Positions 36,069 to 47,791 of a stretch of DNA of 64,000 bases are shown piece by piece. The DNA lies in contig JAOANR010000015.1 in NCBI GenBank assembly GCA_030278955.1, forward strand, positions 39,898,487 through 39,962,486. The letters are read 5' to 3'. Origin of the DNA: Hygrophila difformis (Eukaryota; Streptophyta; Magnoliopsida; Lamiales; Acanthaceae). Under the pieces are notes generated by a model, which saw only the letters and a list, made by a program, of their open reading frames with translations, ran no database searches and was not told the origin of the DNA. The position numbers and the translations under genes were made by a program. Numbering within the stretch: position 1 is the first letter of the stretch; each line of letters opens with the position of its first letter.

Positions 36069-36361
36069 TACAGTTGTTAATCAAGCCGAGCGAGCCAAGT
36101 ACCACATACACTCAGGATAATTCAACGAGCTTTAAATCGAGCTCGAGCTTAGCTCATTAATTATAAACGAGCCTAAACAAACAGGAGCTCGGATTTTTAA
36201 AATATGTAGTAGTATATGTTTATAAAATATTATTTATAAATCATTCAAAAAATCTTCTTCACAGCCTAGTCGAGCTTAAACTAATCAAAGCGATTAGGCT
36301 CATTTATTTTACTGAGTATTTTATTGAGCTCGCTCGCTTGTTTTATTTTAACAGCCTTAGT
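36069..36361. mobile_element. MITE with GAGCTCGAGC subterminal motifs
   Basis: Inverted ends tacagttgttaatcaagccg and, inward from the right, taaggctgttaaaataaaac, followed on both sides by gagcgagc. The flanks attaacag and gttaacac are similar but not identical 8-mers. Internal motifs include gagctcgagcttagctc. Probably an old hAT-type MITE; the ends are approximate. Confidence 0.55.
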
Positions 36362-36600
36362 TAACACTTAACACTTCCATTTGGGAATAATACCCATATT
36401 CCTACCAAGCTCAAACTACGTACATTTAAGATCTCATCCTTAACACCTAAAAATAAAATCTTAGAAAAAATATTGAGTCTTTCATCCTTTACTTAAGCAT
36501 GCTCACCATGTTTCCTTGCCCTGCATTAAGATTTAAAACTTCCATGCCTACTTCACCTTGCTGTCAGTTGAACCAATATTGAACACAAGCACAAACTAAA

Positions 36601-36634
<34 letters not shown>

Positions 36635-36678
36635 CCAAAACTGCCATCCAAATAGAAAAATTGGGTGGAAGGATTGAC

Positions 36679-36724
<46 letters not shown>

Positions 36725-36860
36725 GAATGATTGGGGAAGTAGGCTTAGGCGTGGGCTCTCATGAATCATATTCATGGCTATGGCGAAAGGCAAGTGAGAA
36801 AAAAAAACAGTAAAAGGGGAGGGAATTGATACAAGCACGTGGAGAATAATGCGATCCCTT
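36362..36860. other. Spacer with poly(A) and (GA)n tracts
   Basis: An A-run of about 28 (36604-36631) and a (GA)n microsatellite of about 39 bp (36682-36720). No gene. Confidence 0.6.
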
Positions 36861-36933
36861 CGCGCCAGGTAGGGGTCGAACCTACGACTTTCTGCTTAGG
36901 AAACAGACGCTCTATCCACTGAGCTACAGGCGC
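36861..36933 (-). tRNA. tRNA-Arg (anticodon CCT)
   Basis: The minus strand folds as a standard tRNA: acceptor GCGCCTG...CTGGCGC, D arm GCTC-AGTGGATA-GAGC, anticodon arm TCTGT-TTCCTAA-GCAGA with anticodon CCT, and T arm GTAGG-TTCGACC-CCTAC. The A box is tagctcagtgg and the B box ggttcgacccc. There is no intron. The discriminator base is G at 36861. It reads AGG codons. One T-T mismatch sits in the acceptor stem; otherwise it looks intact. Plant nuclear Pol III gene. Confidence 0.95.
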
Positions 36934-37442
36934 TTTTCTGTAAATATCTATACTGTTATTGAAAACATCTTCCTCTTCTAAGTGATAAATGCTTGATTAC
37001 AAATAGTTGCCCCAATCGCCCTCCTGGAGGAATATGTGCACCCAGCTCACGTACCGCTTTAATGGGCTAAACGTCTGCTTAAAACATGATGGCACACTAC
37101 AATTTAGCTTAAAACTGTTGTTGAAAACATGTTACAAACCGTCTGCTTGAAAACCTCTACAATTTAGCCATTGGGTTAAACTCGAATCCAATCCATGTCC
37201 CTCACAATTCTTTACTCATTAAGATATGTATGTAGTCAACAAATGAAGAAAACAATACAATGAATTACCATTATCTGTGGATCTACTACATTTGATGGAC
37301 TATTCACTACTGGGTGTATGTATATTACAAAACTGAACAAAAACTACTTTTATAAAGAGCTTCATGTGTGTTGTTGTGATGGACTATATAATGGAGAGTC
37401 TGTGTGAGTCCGCCAGGAACACTACATTTGCATTCCCTCTTT
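36934..37442. other. Spacer, includes 3' UTR of the TBC gene
   Basis: No separate gene. The segment nearest 37442 is presumably the 3' UTR of the minus-strand TBC gene. Confidence 0.45.
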
Positions 37443-40400
37443 TCATTCTTTGTCCGCTTGATGGCCATTTGTTGCCTCCTGCTTAAGGCTTGCATTATGC
37501 TCCCCATTATTAAGCTCCTCGCCTGCGGATTTCCCCTGTGTCCAATGTTTTTTGCCCAAATTATCATCACAGTACAAAGATCAACAGATCATTTTAAGAT
37601 GGGAGCTCATGGAACAGATATGCGAGAACATAATCATGGACAGCGACAAATGCAATGAGATTATGTTCATACAACTATCTTTTTCATATGTAATTGATCT
37701 TTGGTAGTTGTGAGATTTGGGTTCATTTCAATAACAAGACTACTTCAGTTTGCAGCATCCTAAAAGTTTAATTATCATTGTGAAAATGGAGAATATTTTG
37801 GAAACAGATTTATCATTTAATGAATAGGAATATGGCAAATCATATCATTCTACTACGTATGGAGATAGGTATTCCACCAACCTTGTTCTTGTCACGCCAT
37901 CCCAAGCCAAATGGTCTAGAAAGTAAACTAATCTTCCTTGTTGGAATGTCCTGCGAAGAATCATGAGTACTTTGCTGTGTAGACCTACAAAGAACAAAAT
38001 TACAACCATGAATGAGAAGGATGCACGTCGAGTTTGTATGTAAATGTTAGGCAACAAATGTGGTGGAATAGTACTGCACACACAGAATAAATACAGCTCA
38101 GTAATATTATATACCGAGGAGAAGACTGTGTTTTGCTTTGTCCTGACTGATACTGCAAGGTGGCCTCCAGCATGGACTCCGCCATCACGGCCCTCTTTTC
38201 CATCTCAGCCAGAGAACCAGCTACTTCTTCATACTTTTCCTACATGTCATGGTTAAACACAGCAACCCAAATAAAATTCATACCAGGAAAATTAAGCAAA
38301 TTGTGAAAGCCAAACTGAATCATCAAGCTGCTTCCTGAACATAAAAGATATGGCACCGTTGCTACGTTAATTTTTTTTTTCTCTTTTTCCTATCGAATGA
38401 ATTTTGAGCAAGAAAAAAATGGTGGCAGAAACCATAAAATGACCTTAGGCTACATTTAAGAAAAAGCAAAATAGAAATCAAAGTTACTATCTTAAAGCTG
38501 AAACTTGGCTTTTCAAGCAATAAACCCTAAATCTTAAACTCATTTAAATAGACTGACCGACTGCCGCTAGTATTGGATTTCTAGCATGGAAGCTGAATAT
38601 GATATTTTCCAGTTATAATTGATGAAAAAGATGCGAACCTGAAGCACTTGAACAGTATTTCTCTGTGCAGCAGCATCTTGCTCAGCATATAATCGGGCAT
38701 CCTCTGTTACCTTCTGTTCTTGTTCAACCCTCATTAAAATCTGTAAAAGCAACCAAAAATAATTTCCAATTGGCAAAAACTGAAAAGAAGCTAGCTAAAG
38801 ATAATTTTTTATTAAATCTTGTAGAAAGCAACATATATTGAGTCAGCTGGAAATATTTAATATACTCCGTTGCGAGTGATTTTTATCTGTTAAGACAAGA
38901 TTTTTTTGATTTCCCCTCCCATGCATTCCCACAAAAGTGGTTTACTGGTTGTCATTAGATGAATAATAAAATGTGTCACTTGGCGTTAACCTGTCAACAG
39001 CCTAATTACAAATATCATTGTGTTATTGATTCCTCTTGCAATTAAAATTTTGACAGAATTGTCGCAGGAGTTTTACCTGAAGCATGGCATTCTCTTGTTC
39101 CTGCTTATCATCAAGGGCTTGCTTAAGCTCAGCAATATTTTGCTCCAGCTGCTCAACCTAATGCAAGATATATACTGCTCAGTCATTGTGCACAATAAAA
39201 TGGATCCAGCAAATTTGACTGCTCCTCCACCAATTATCCAAATATTTTCACAAAAATCAACACTTTTTGACACCCAAAAGCATCGACCAAATACTAAACT
39301 TGACATTCTTAGATTGGGTAGGGAGAGCATTGGAACAGAAAAAGACAATAGTATGAAAAGGTTCTCATATTGCTCTAGTAGTAAGTCAGCCATTACAAGT
39401 TGCAGTCGAGACGTGCATATATATACAAAATCAGATGGGAGGAATTGATTTTATAGCTTTCGAAAGATTTATCAAGTGAACTAACAATGTCAAAATAATG
39501 AATAGCTAGAACAATCAGGCAAGAACAACAATTAAGTATAAAAACCAAACAGCTGAGCAGACCAAGTTTTTTCTAACACACCCTTGCACTTAATTGTCGC
39601 CGATTATCATGTTTAACCATCTCCATTAAAGCAGTCTCAAGCTCTTCGGCTCTGTAAAAGAAAATGCATACATAACATTTGAAGCAGAAGTTAGAACATC
39701 CAATTCATTCGGTTAAAAAAAAAATTATACCCCAATGATTGCAAATCAGAAAATCCGAGGCAGTAATATCCAAAATTTAATTTTAACCACTGATTTTATT
39801 TTATTTTTTTCCTGCAGACATTGATCGCTCTACATTACTGAAAAACAGTACAAAAACAAGTGAGTGTGAACATTTGGAGATGAAGTCAAAGTGGCCTAAT
39901 CAATTTACAAAGAAATTCATCCTAATAGGTGCATGTACCAAGCCAGTCATCCAAGTTCCATTAAAAAGATTTGGAATGTCTTTATGGAAATTCTAACCTT
40001 AGCTCAGAGGATCTTTTATCATCAAGGAGCTTGCAGAGCTCAACCTTAAGCCACACGACCTGCATAAAGCAAAAATGAATTACAAAATTAAGTTTTGAGT
40101 AGGGTATAACCTTACTGTTTCATTCACCAAAAAAAGGGAAACAGGTACTGTAGGCATACACAATGGAAGCAAAAATAAATAGAAGTTTAGTTTCACATCA
40201 GCCTATTACTCGCAGCTGGAGGGAAAAGACTAGGAAGAGTTTTAACATATATGAAGTTATAATAAATACATATAAATGTGTGCGTGTGTATGAATATGAA
40301 AATCATCAAAAACCAGAATACTCAGGAATGAAGCCTAACAAAAAATACATGCAATGTTGCACATATTACTACATTCTAAAAACAAAATAAAAAAAATAAA

Positions 40401-43400
40401 TCGAATACAAAAACAAACATCTGACAGCTACCTGTTCTTCTAGGTCTTTGGCAGAATTTATCTCCAAATTACCATTCAAGCTCATACATAAACCATCCGG
40501 ATTAACAGATTCACAATCCAAATGTTCACCATTCATCTTTGTCTCTGTTTCTTTAGGTCTATCAGCACCTATAATCACTGAATCTGAATCCTTTTTGAAA
40601 CTATAAAACTTAGAAGCTAGACCACGAGAATCCCTAGCCCCCTTCATCCTTTCTTCCAATGCTTCAATAACAGCAGGTCGGTGCTTATTTCTTAGTTCTT
40701 CTAAGAGTGTTTCTTCAACATTTTGGAAACCCATGCAAGCAATGAAGACAAGTTGACTGCTATCAAACGTTGAGCCAGCTAATGATTGCAGCAGTGTAAC
40801 AGCATCCCCAGCATCCTTAGTTGTAACTAGAGCCGGTCCTGCAAAGAACTGAGCAATTATAAAAGTTTCATCCTACAAAAGAGAATAAAATTTCCTGCTG
40901 GCACCAAGCTCCCTCACATATAAGACTAGCAGATCCTCCACAGAACTGAGCAATTATAAAAGTTTCCTACTGCCAAATAGCCAAAAAAAAAAAAAAAAAC
41001 TTTCCTGCAAGCACCAATCTCCCTCACATATAAATGTAAATTCAAATTGATCAATGCAGTACCATATAACTCCAATAAAGCAAGCGCTGCCCGGAATAGC
41101 ATAACACGAGTCCCTTCATAGAGAAGCACATCCCACACTCTAAGAACTGAAAGCAGATTAAACTAATCAGCTTTAAATAATTTGATTATTTGAATTTCTG
41201 AAGGATAATAGAAATGCTTAGCCAACAGCCCAGACAGAGATAAAGCAAAATGCCAGACAGAGAAGAGAAACTAACCACTTTCCCATGGTAGCATATTCAT
41301 ATATATTGTGAGGAACCATGGTCCAGTAACCCAAGCTACCTGCACTCCAAGGTAATCCAGATGGTTTACTGTGGCACAAACAAAATAAATCAGAAGTAAA
41401 ACAATGACAGTGGAAATATAGTTTGAATATGCACAAGAAAAAGTCAAGAAAGGAACAAACCCAATTTAGGGAACCTTTCACGCACCAATTCTTCAAGAAC
41501 AAGTTGGTCAACCTTCCATAAAAGAATTAAACACAAGAAATTATAATTTATTATGCCATTTACCATGCTTCCTCCATAGGAAAGTATAAACCAGTGGATA
41601 TCAGTGTTGTTATTCATACGATGCGCTGTGAGCAGGCAAAATATAAAGAATACCTGAGATTCTATCATTTCTTCAGAATAATAGCCATCAAAATAGTCAT
41701 CCAGAATACCTACTAAAGTCCTGAAAGACACAGAATTTTGTTAGACTCTGTTTAGTCTAATAACCCCAAGAAATTTGAATCAGGAAATGATTCCAAGCAT
41801 TTCATATGAAATGGAGACAGCATTTTCGAGTGGAGAACACTTTACATTCTCAAATAAAAATCACCCTTATATGATGCAAAATATATTTGAATATTTCAAC
41901 CCACCAAAATGCATTCTCCTCTGACATTAGAAGCAGTAACAACCCCGCAAAGAAATTCATCGCCTGCATCAATCCGGAAAAAAGAACAAATTTCATACTA
42001 GGGAACATTGCCAGAAAGAAATATATAAAATAGCATATGCAGAACACTTGCAGAAAGAGAGAGCAAGGATTATGAGTGAATCTTAATATAGAATGAAGCT
42101 ACAAAAACACTTTAAAATGGACGAAATAACAGTCAAACTCAAATGCAGCAACTAAGGTAATATAATTTTCTCTTGATCTATCTTGTAAGACAATGGACGA
42201 AATAAACAGTCAAACCCAGATACAGCAACATAGGCAACATAAATTTCTCTTGATGAGTTGATTCCACTTGTAAAACAATCTATTTGAACCAGAAGAGACC
42301 TGGCAATAACCAACTGAGGGATTGTGTCGGGCATAAGCAGTAAGTATGCGTCTCAAAGCATCTCTGCCATCTTCATCCAAAGCAGGATGACCAGGAAAGG
42401 TTCGTGGTAAATCCTGTCAGAAGAGATAAATTAGGATATTCAAGACTTCAAGAGCACTATTATAGTTGTAGATTGGAAAGGAAAAGTAACTTGAATAAAG
42501 AACGAACAACCTTCTCAATTTGGATTTTCCATTTCTCAGGTACACCTAAACACTCTAGCTTCATCCCTTGAATCCTTTCTACCTTAGCATCTGAACCAAG
42601 TAAACTGTCATAGTAGTTCTCCACTCGACGTGCTCTCACACCAACAAATGCTTGCCAGAGCTGTAATTTCATTTGAAAAGCATAAACAATAAATGTGAGA
42701 TGAAATTGTTAATAGTTAATCCAATAAAATGTTTAATGTTCACCACAAATGCTTGCCAGAACTGCAATTTCAAGTGAAAAAAGGCACCAGCTAATCCAAT
42801 GATAGTGTAATTTACCTCACCCCTTAACGCCATTGGAACCCCACCTCGAACGAGAGATTCCAGCTCATCTTTCCAAGGAGGTATATATCCTGGATGAGTA
42901 GCATTGTCAACTCCTGAAATGGCATCAGTTGATGGGATGTCTTGAAGAGTGTCTGATTCTGATCTCTCCAAATCATAAAATTCTTCTTCAGAATCTTCTT
43001 CAGATGATCCTTTTGCAGGTCTAGCCTCTTCAATTGATGGAAGTGGCTTTCTTGCACTACCTTCTGGCTCATTTTTAATATGAACAACCTTTTTTCTCAC
43101 ACGGGAACTCATCATATCCTCTATTCCACTAAGAGATAATCTGATTTCTTTCCATATCTGAACTTGGTGAATTTTACTTTCTGTTGTAGAAGGTACCTCC
43201 TCATTCGATTTGCTCGAACTTTCAGGCTTCGAGACATTTATCACATTACCATTATTTGATGACCCGAGCTCATCCAATTGAGCAGTTCCACATTGCCTTT
43301 CTAGGAAGGACTTCCACCTATCTGACCTCTCCTCCTCTTCTTCCTAAAAGTCATCAGACAAAATCATGTTTAGTATTTTCAAAAGAGAACAGTAAGAAAA

Positions 43401-44262
43401 AGAAATGGCCATGTAGACATATGCTTTTTTTAAATCTTATAGTTTCATGGAGCTGAGCATAACCTTGTATATATTTGCATACTCCCGGTATCTTTGCAAG
43501 TGTTGAGGTCTCACAGCAAACCCATAAGCATCCCTGCCCGAGCAAGTTCCATCATTATATACAAAAATACAGTAAACATTTCCTTAGTTCCAGAATCCAG
43601 ATAAGAACAGTTAGGGCAAAAGACGTATCAATCACAAAAGAAATTATTCTCTTTGTCCAATAGTGGCAGTTTTAATAACAAGCATAAATTACTCAAATTC
43701 CTAGATCACAACTATCAAGCATAAACACTATGTTTTCGTGACAGCTCCTCCCCAAAATCAGCCTCCGAGCCCTCTTAAACTTACAATTACATTTCCATTG
43801 TTGCTTTGCCAACGCTATCTATTTGGATACTTTATACATTGACAAACACAAATCTTTTCTTAAAATTACGAGGGGAAAAACCACACTCCTCAAACTTAAT
43901 ACCAAGTACCAAACTCATGTCACCATTTCTCAGGCGCAATCAATTAAATGATAAAATGTCCACGTATTCAAAATCATTTCATTATTCTTCATCTGAACAA
44001 TATATTGAAATGATCGCAAAAAATCATAACACATCCATGAACACAACAGTTCAACTTCCAGAACGTCATAGAGAATGATGTTAAAGTAGCAGATCAACCA
44101 AAAAACCTAAAACTGCACCAGTCTTGTCTTTGAACAAAATGGTGAAAGGATCCAGGGATAAAAATTAAAAAACCAGACGTAATAATCAAATAAAAAGCCA
44201 CACCTCTTGTGATCAATAACCACAGATGTCGGATTCAATACCGCCGCTCCTTTAGCCTTCAT
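37443..44262 (-). CDS. TBC-domain Rab GTPase-activating protein
   Basis: 772 aa from 18 exons (minus, 5' to 3'): 44262-44204, 43533-43464, 43343-42816, 42660-42511, 42413-42300, 41963-41905, 41720-41654, 41512-41461, 41368-41276, 41146-41063, 40838-40432, 40059-39998, 39651-39582, 39157-39077, 38740-38639, 38239-38115, 37984-37882 and 37535-37443. The N-terminus holds [20 protein letters not shown], conserved in the plant family. An acidic linker is followed by a TBC domain at about residues 205-440 with the arginine finger (IEKDLPRTFP, R273) and glutamine finger (GYCQAMN, Q307). Residues about 560-700 form coiled coils. Such proteins speed GTP hydrolysis by Rab GTPases in membrane traffic; the Rab partner is unknown. 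An in-frame upstream ATG at 44289 would add 9 residues; I prefer 44262 by family resemblance. As I recall, the closest Arabidopsis gene is At3g55020. Confidence 0.93.
42643..42770 (-). repeat. Duplicated intron/exon junction in TBC intron 3
   Basis: The exon 4 acceptor region (42643-42670; acag then CTCTGGCAAGCATTTGT on minus) has a near copy inside the upstream intron at 42744-42770 (gcag then TTCTGGCAAGCATTTGT). The offset is about 100 bp, and gttaatccaat/ctaatccaat follows both. The extra copy keeps a usable AG acceptor. Confidence 0.8.
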
Positions 44263-45349
44263 TTCCAAAACACCGTTCCAAAAAACCAAGAAAAATTGAC
44301 TCTTTCCAAACTCTACTCCTCCAGGTCTTGGATTTTCAACGACCCGGATTCATACTTCCACGACCCTCCCCCTGAATTGAAGAGAACCAGCGAACCGATG
44401 CAATAAACTTCTTGGCAGCAATCAGTCAAAGAGAAGTGAGCATGAAGCAGAAAGTATGGAGGAGTTGGGCGTGAGAGCAAAATCCAAATCCGGGTCTGGC
44501 GGTGGATTCGAAAGAGGGGAAAGGGAACCGCACGATGAATTAAAGAAAGGGGCGTTGTGAATTCAAAGTCTGGGAGATCTCAGAGGTAAATACTCCGCCA
44601 ATTGCCAAAGCATTCATATATTTCATACATTTTGAAGTTTGAAGTTTGAAGCAGCTGCAGCTTCTGCCTGCAAGACTCAAAAAAGAAGAGGGGTCTCCAG
44701 TCGCCACTTTAGCCTAAGATTTGTGCTAAATACTACGGGTACTATGAAAATATCCCTAGGAAGACAGTTTTCGCAATATTTTTTGCCTTTTGGAGTAACT
44801 TGCGCTTGCTCTGATTTTTTTTTTTCATTTTAATTGTAGTGCGGTTGAGCGCTGACCAATCTGCCTGCCCTATCAAAGTGAGTCATAATCATGGACTAAC
44901 CAAATGGGTGATTTGATTTTATTATTGTTTGTTAATTAATTTGATATACTTCACTTATCTAATAAATAGCTCTCATGCTGCGCTAAAAAAAATAAAATAA
45001 AATAAAATGTTTTTTTATGTAAATAAAAAGCCCATGGGTGTATTATTATTGTTGGTTATAAAGATAAAGAATAAAGCATTAATTAATCATAATATAGGCA
45101 ATGGCACATGGATTATGATAAACGTTTATGGTAATTATATATATACACATACGCACACGGAATGTAGGTATTCCTAGGATTTTTAAAAATGTCATTTTTA
45201 CTTATTTATGCTCTATTTTGAAAATAAATACTTGTAATAATGTGGTACAATTTGTAATTTGTTTAGGCATATCTTAAAAAGGGACCAAGAATAAGACATT
45301 ATTGTTAAGAGGGAGCAAAGAAAAATAAAATAAAGACATGGGCTATTCA
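44263..45349. other. TBC gene promoter and leader, then AT-rich spacer
   Basis: The first 200-300 bp upstream of the TBC start codon should hold its 5' UTR and promoter. No other gene is recognised. Confidence 0.4.
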
Positions 45350-47190
45350 TATACCAAATTTTACTAATATCACCCCATTACTAAATCTATCTCACACAAA
45401 AATTAAAAATCATCCCACTTTTTGCATACACACCATAGAAAAGACTTAAATACCCTTATTATTTAAAAAAAAAAAAAGCAAATCCTACACAAATGCTTCA
45501 TACACCCCATCTCTACACCCAAATCACTCCATCTCTCTCCATCCGACGAGCAACACAACAAGGAAGCAAGGAAACCCGTAGTCTGGCAGTTGAAGGATAA
45601 GAACGAAGGGCATGGAAATCATCCCACTTCCCCGTGCATTCTCTTCATTGTCCATTATTCAACCCAAGCAAGAAGCACAAGTACCATGGATAGAGGAACA
45701 AGTAGGTAATTTAGATTTTTTTAGGAATTACAGTATATGTTTAGTTGACCCATTTGGTGTAGATGTCAATTTGAGATATTAAAAAGCTTCTATTTAGGTC
45801 TAGCAATGATACATTGATGTTTTGAGTGTTTAAAATTGTATTTAAGTAGAGTTTTGAATGGCCAAAATCGAGTGAATGGAGGTTGGGGACGACACCCCTG
45901 TTCGGCACTGGTGTGCCGAACATGTGCCTAGATGCATGGTGCTCGGCGCCGTGCAGCAAGTAAGGTGCACGACAACTTGTGCCGTGCACCGGGGTAGCCG
46001 TGCGCCCGATCGGGCCGCACGCTATCGAGACCGTGCGGCCGTTCTGGCCGCACGATCTTCACCATGTTCGGCAATCGCTGCCGAACATGTTTGTTCCATA
46101 TATTTTTTTTGGTCTTGTTTTCCCTTTATCTACTATGCATGGTGTTTATACTTATAAATTGTTGTACAAGGGATCGTATCTTTGATAGGTGATATTAAAC
46201 TATCAAAATAATCCAGAAAGACTTTATCCATTACAAGACAACCTTATCCTTTAGGCAATTTAATTTTCTAATATCTATCTAATGTGCGGGAATATATTTT
46301 CCAGGAATTTATCCATTGCAAGATGTCCTCCACTTGCAGACGAGGGAAATGGAAATATTGCATAAGAAGATATTTCCAACGGTAGATGCTCAAAATAATG
46401 ATGAGCTACAGAGGAGATGGAGAGCATTTGGCAAGGCCACCAAGCATGTGTTGGTGGATGTACAATGTATTGTTGAATGAGACAAATTTTTGTATTTTAC
46501 TTTTGACATGTTTAGTACATTTATAATTAAGAAATCTTGTGTTGTACTAAAGCTTATATAAAGAAATGACAACGAAGTATCTTGATCGCATTTTGGCATT
46601 TCGTTGACACTGATATATACGATGAAGCAAACACAAAATGCAAAAGTTTTCATCACCTATCAGTTTTCTTTTTTTTTAAGAAAAAATCGGCATAGGAAAT
46701 TATATGCTCAATCTAACATATCATACTATATAAAAAGTGTTTTAAACTCGTTCATCGTGACACGTCTGTGTAATCGATACCAATGACATCGTGCCCAACT
46801 CATTCTCAATGGAATTCTCTATGTGCAGGTATCTCTCTAATTTATCATGGGTTTACGTTGAAAAATATTTAAATTAGAAAAAAAAAATGGAAACAGACTT
46901 GCATGACCGCCCCTAGCCACACACAGTGAAGACAGTTCGGCCGGCTCGGTCGCGCACCATGAAGATCGTTCGGCCGGTCCCGCCGTGCACTGTAAAGAGC
47001 GTTTGGCACGTGTTGGCCGCACACGAACTTGGAAGAATTAGGGTTTTGGAGTTTTGAGGTGGTGGGGAGTATGCGAGATTTTCTTTTCTTTTTTTTTTTT
47101 TAACAAGGGGCATTTTGGGTAGTGTAAAATTGAGGTGGGGTGATGTTAGTGAATTAGGGAGTATGAAAGGTGAAATATTGGAAGCATAAT
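45350..47190. mobile_element. Probable Mutator-like element
   Basis: The left segment (about 45350-45475: ccaaattttactaatatcac, then an A-run) and the right segment read inward (cctaattcactaacatcacc, then aaaatgcccc and an A-run) are imperfect inverted repeats of roughly 100 bp. Inside each end is a GC-rich block with gttcggc/gccgaac words (45895-46085 and 46915-47030). Target duplications were not resolved, and no transposase was recognised, so the class and ends are provisional. Confidence 0.5.
45895..46085. repeat. GC-rich palindromic block
   Basis: Contains the interrupted palindrome gttcggcactggtgtgccga, further gccgtgca/tgcacgg and gcggcc words, and a second gttcggcaatcgctgccgaa hairpin. 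A related block on the opposite strand lies at 46915-47030. The GC content is far above that of the surroundings. Confidence 0.7.
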
Positions 47191-47640
47191 CATGTGGTGC
47201 AATCACTAGGTTTGGCATGTGCAATAGTTATGTAGATTTGTCTTTTGTCATTTCATTCATTGCACACATAATTATTCATCATTAAAAATTCATACAGCAC
47301 CAAAAGATACATAGGTTATAGGTCCATGTTAAATTGCTGTATTATAGTAGTATTTTTATTGTAGGCAGGGTTTATTAACCTGGTAATATCCCAAGATATG
47401 GCCAGATGGATTTTATTTCTCACTGCCTGGACAGACACAAAACTGAATTCAAAATTATCATAGAAAATGAATTGCCATAGCCATTTCATGATCCCTCTCA
47501 TCACACCACAGCAACGTCCCATGTTTCATATGCCAGCAGCACCAGAAGAGTACAAATGAAAATCAAGATAAATAACCAAGAACTTGGCCTTACCATTATC
47601 ATCTTCCTGGCATAATCATTAACGTTATATCAAGTATATA

Positions 47641-47687
<47 letters not shown>

Positions 47688-47791
47688 GTGAGTTTTGCCC
47701 AAGGGGCAACTCTATACAATCTCCAGCTCTCGTCTTTCTTTCGCTCCAACAAAAATTGTATGAATAAACAGGCTTTTACAACGGAAGCTTA
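47191..47791. other. Spacer with (TA)n, includes PP2C 3' UTR
   Basis: A (TA)n tract of 40 bp at 47645-47684. The bases next to 47791 are the likely 3' UTR of the PP2C gene. Confidence 0.5.
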
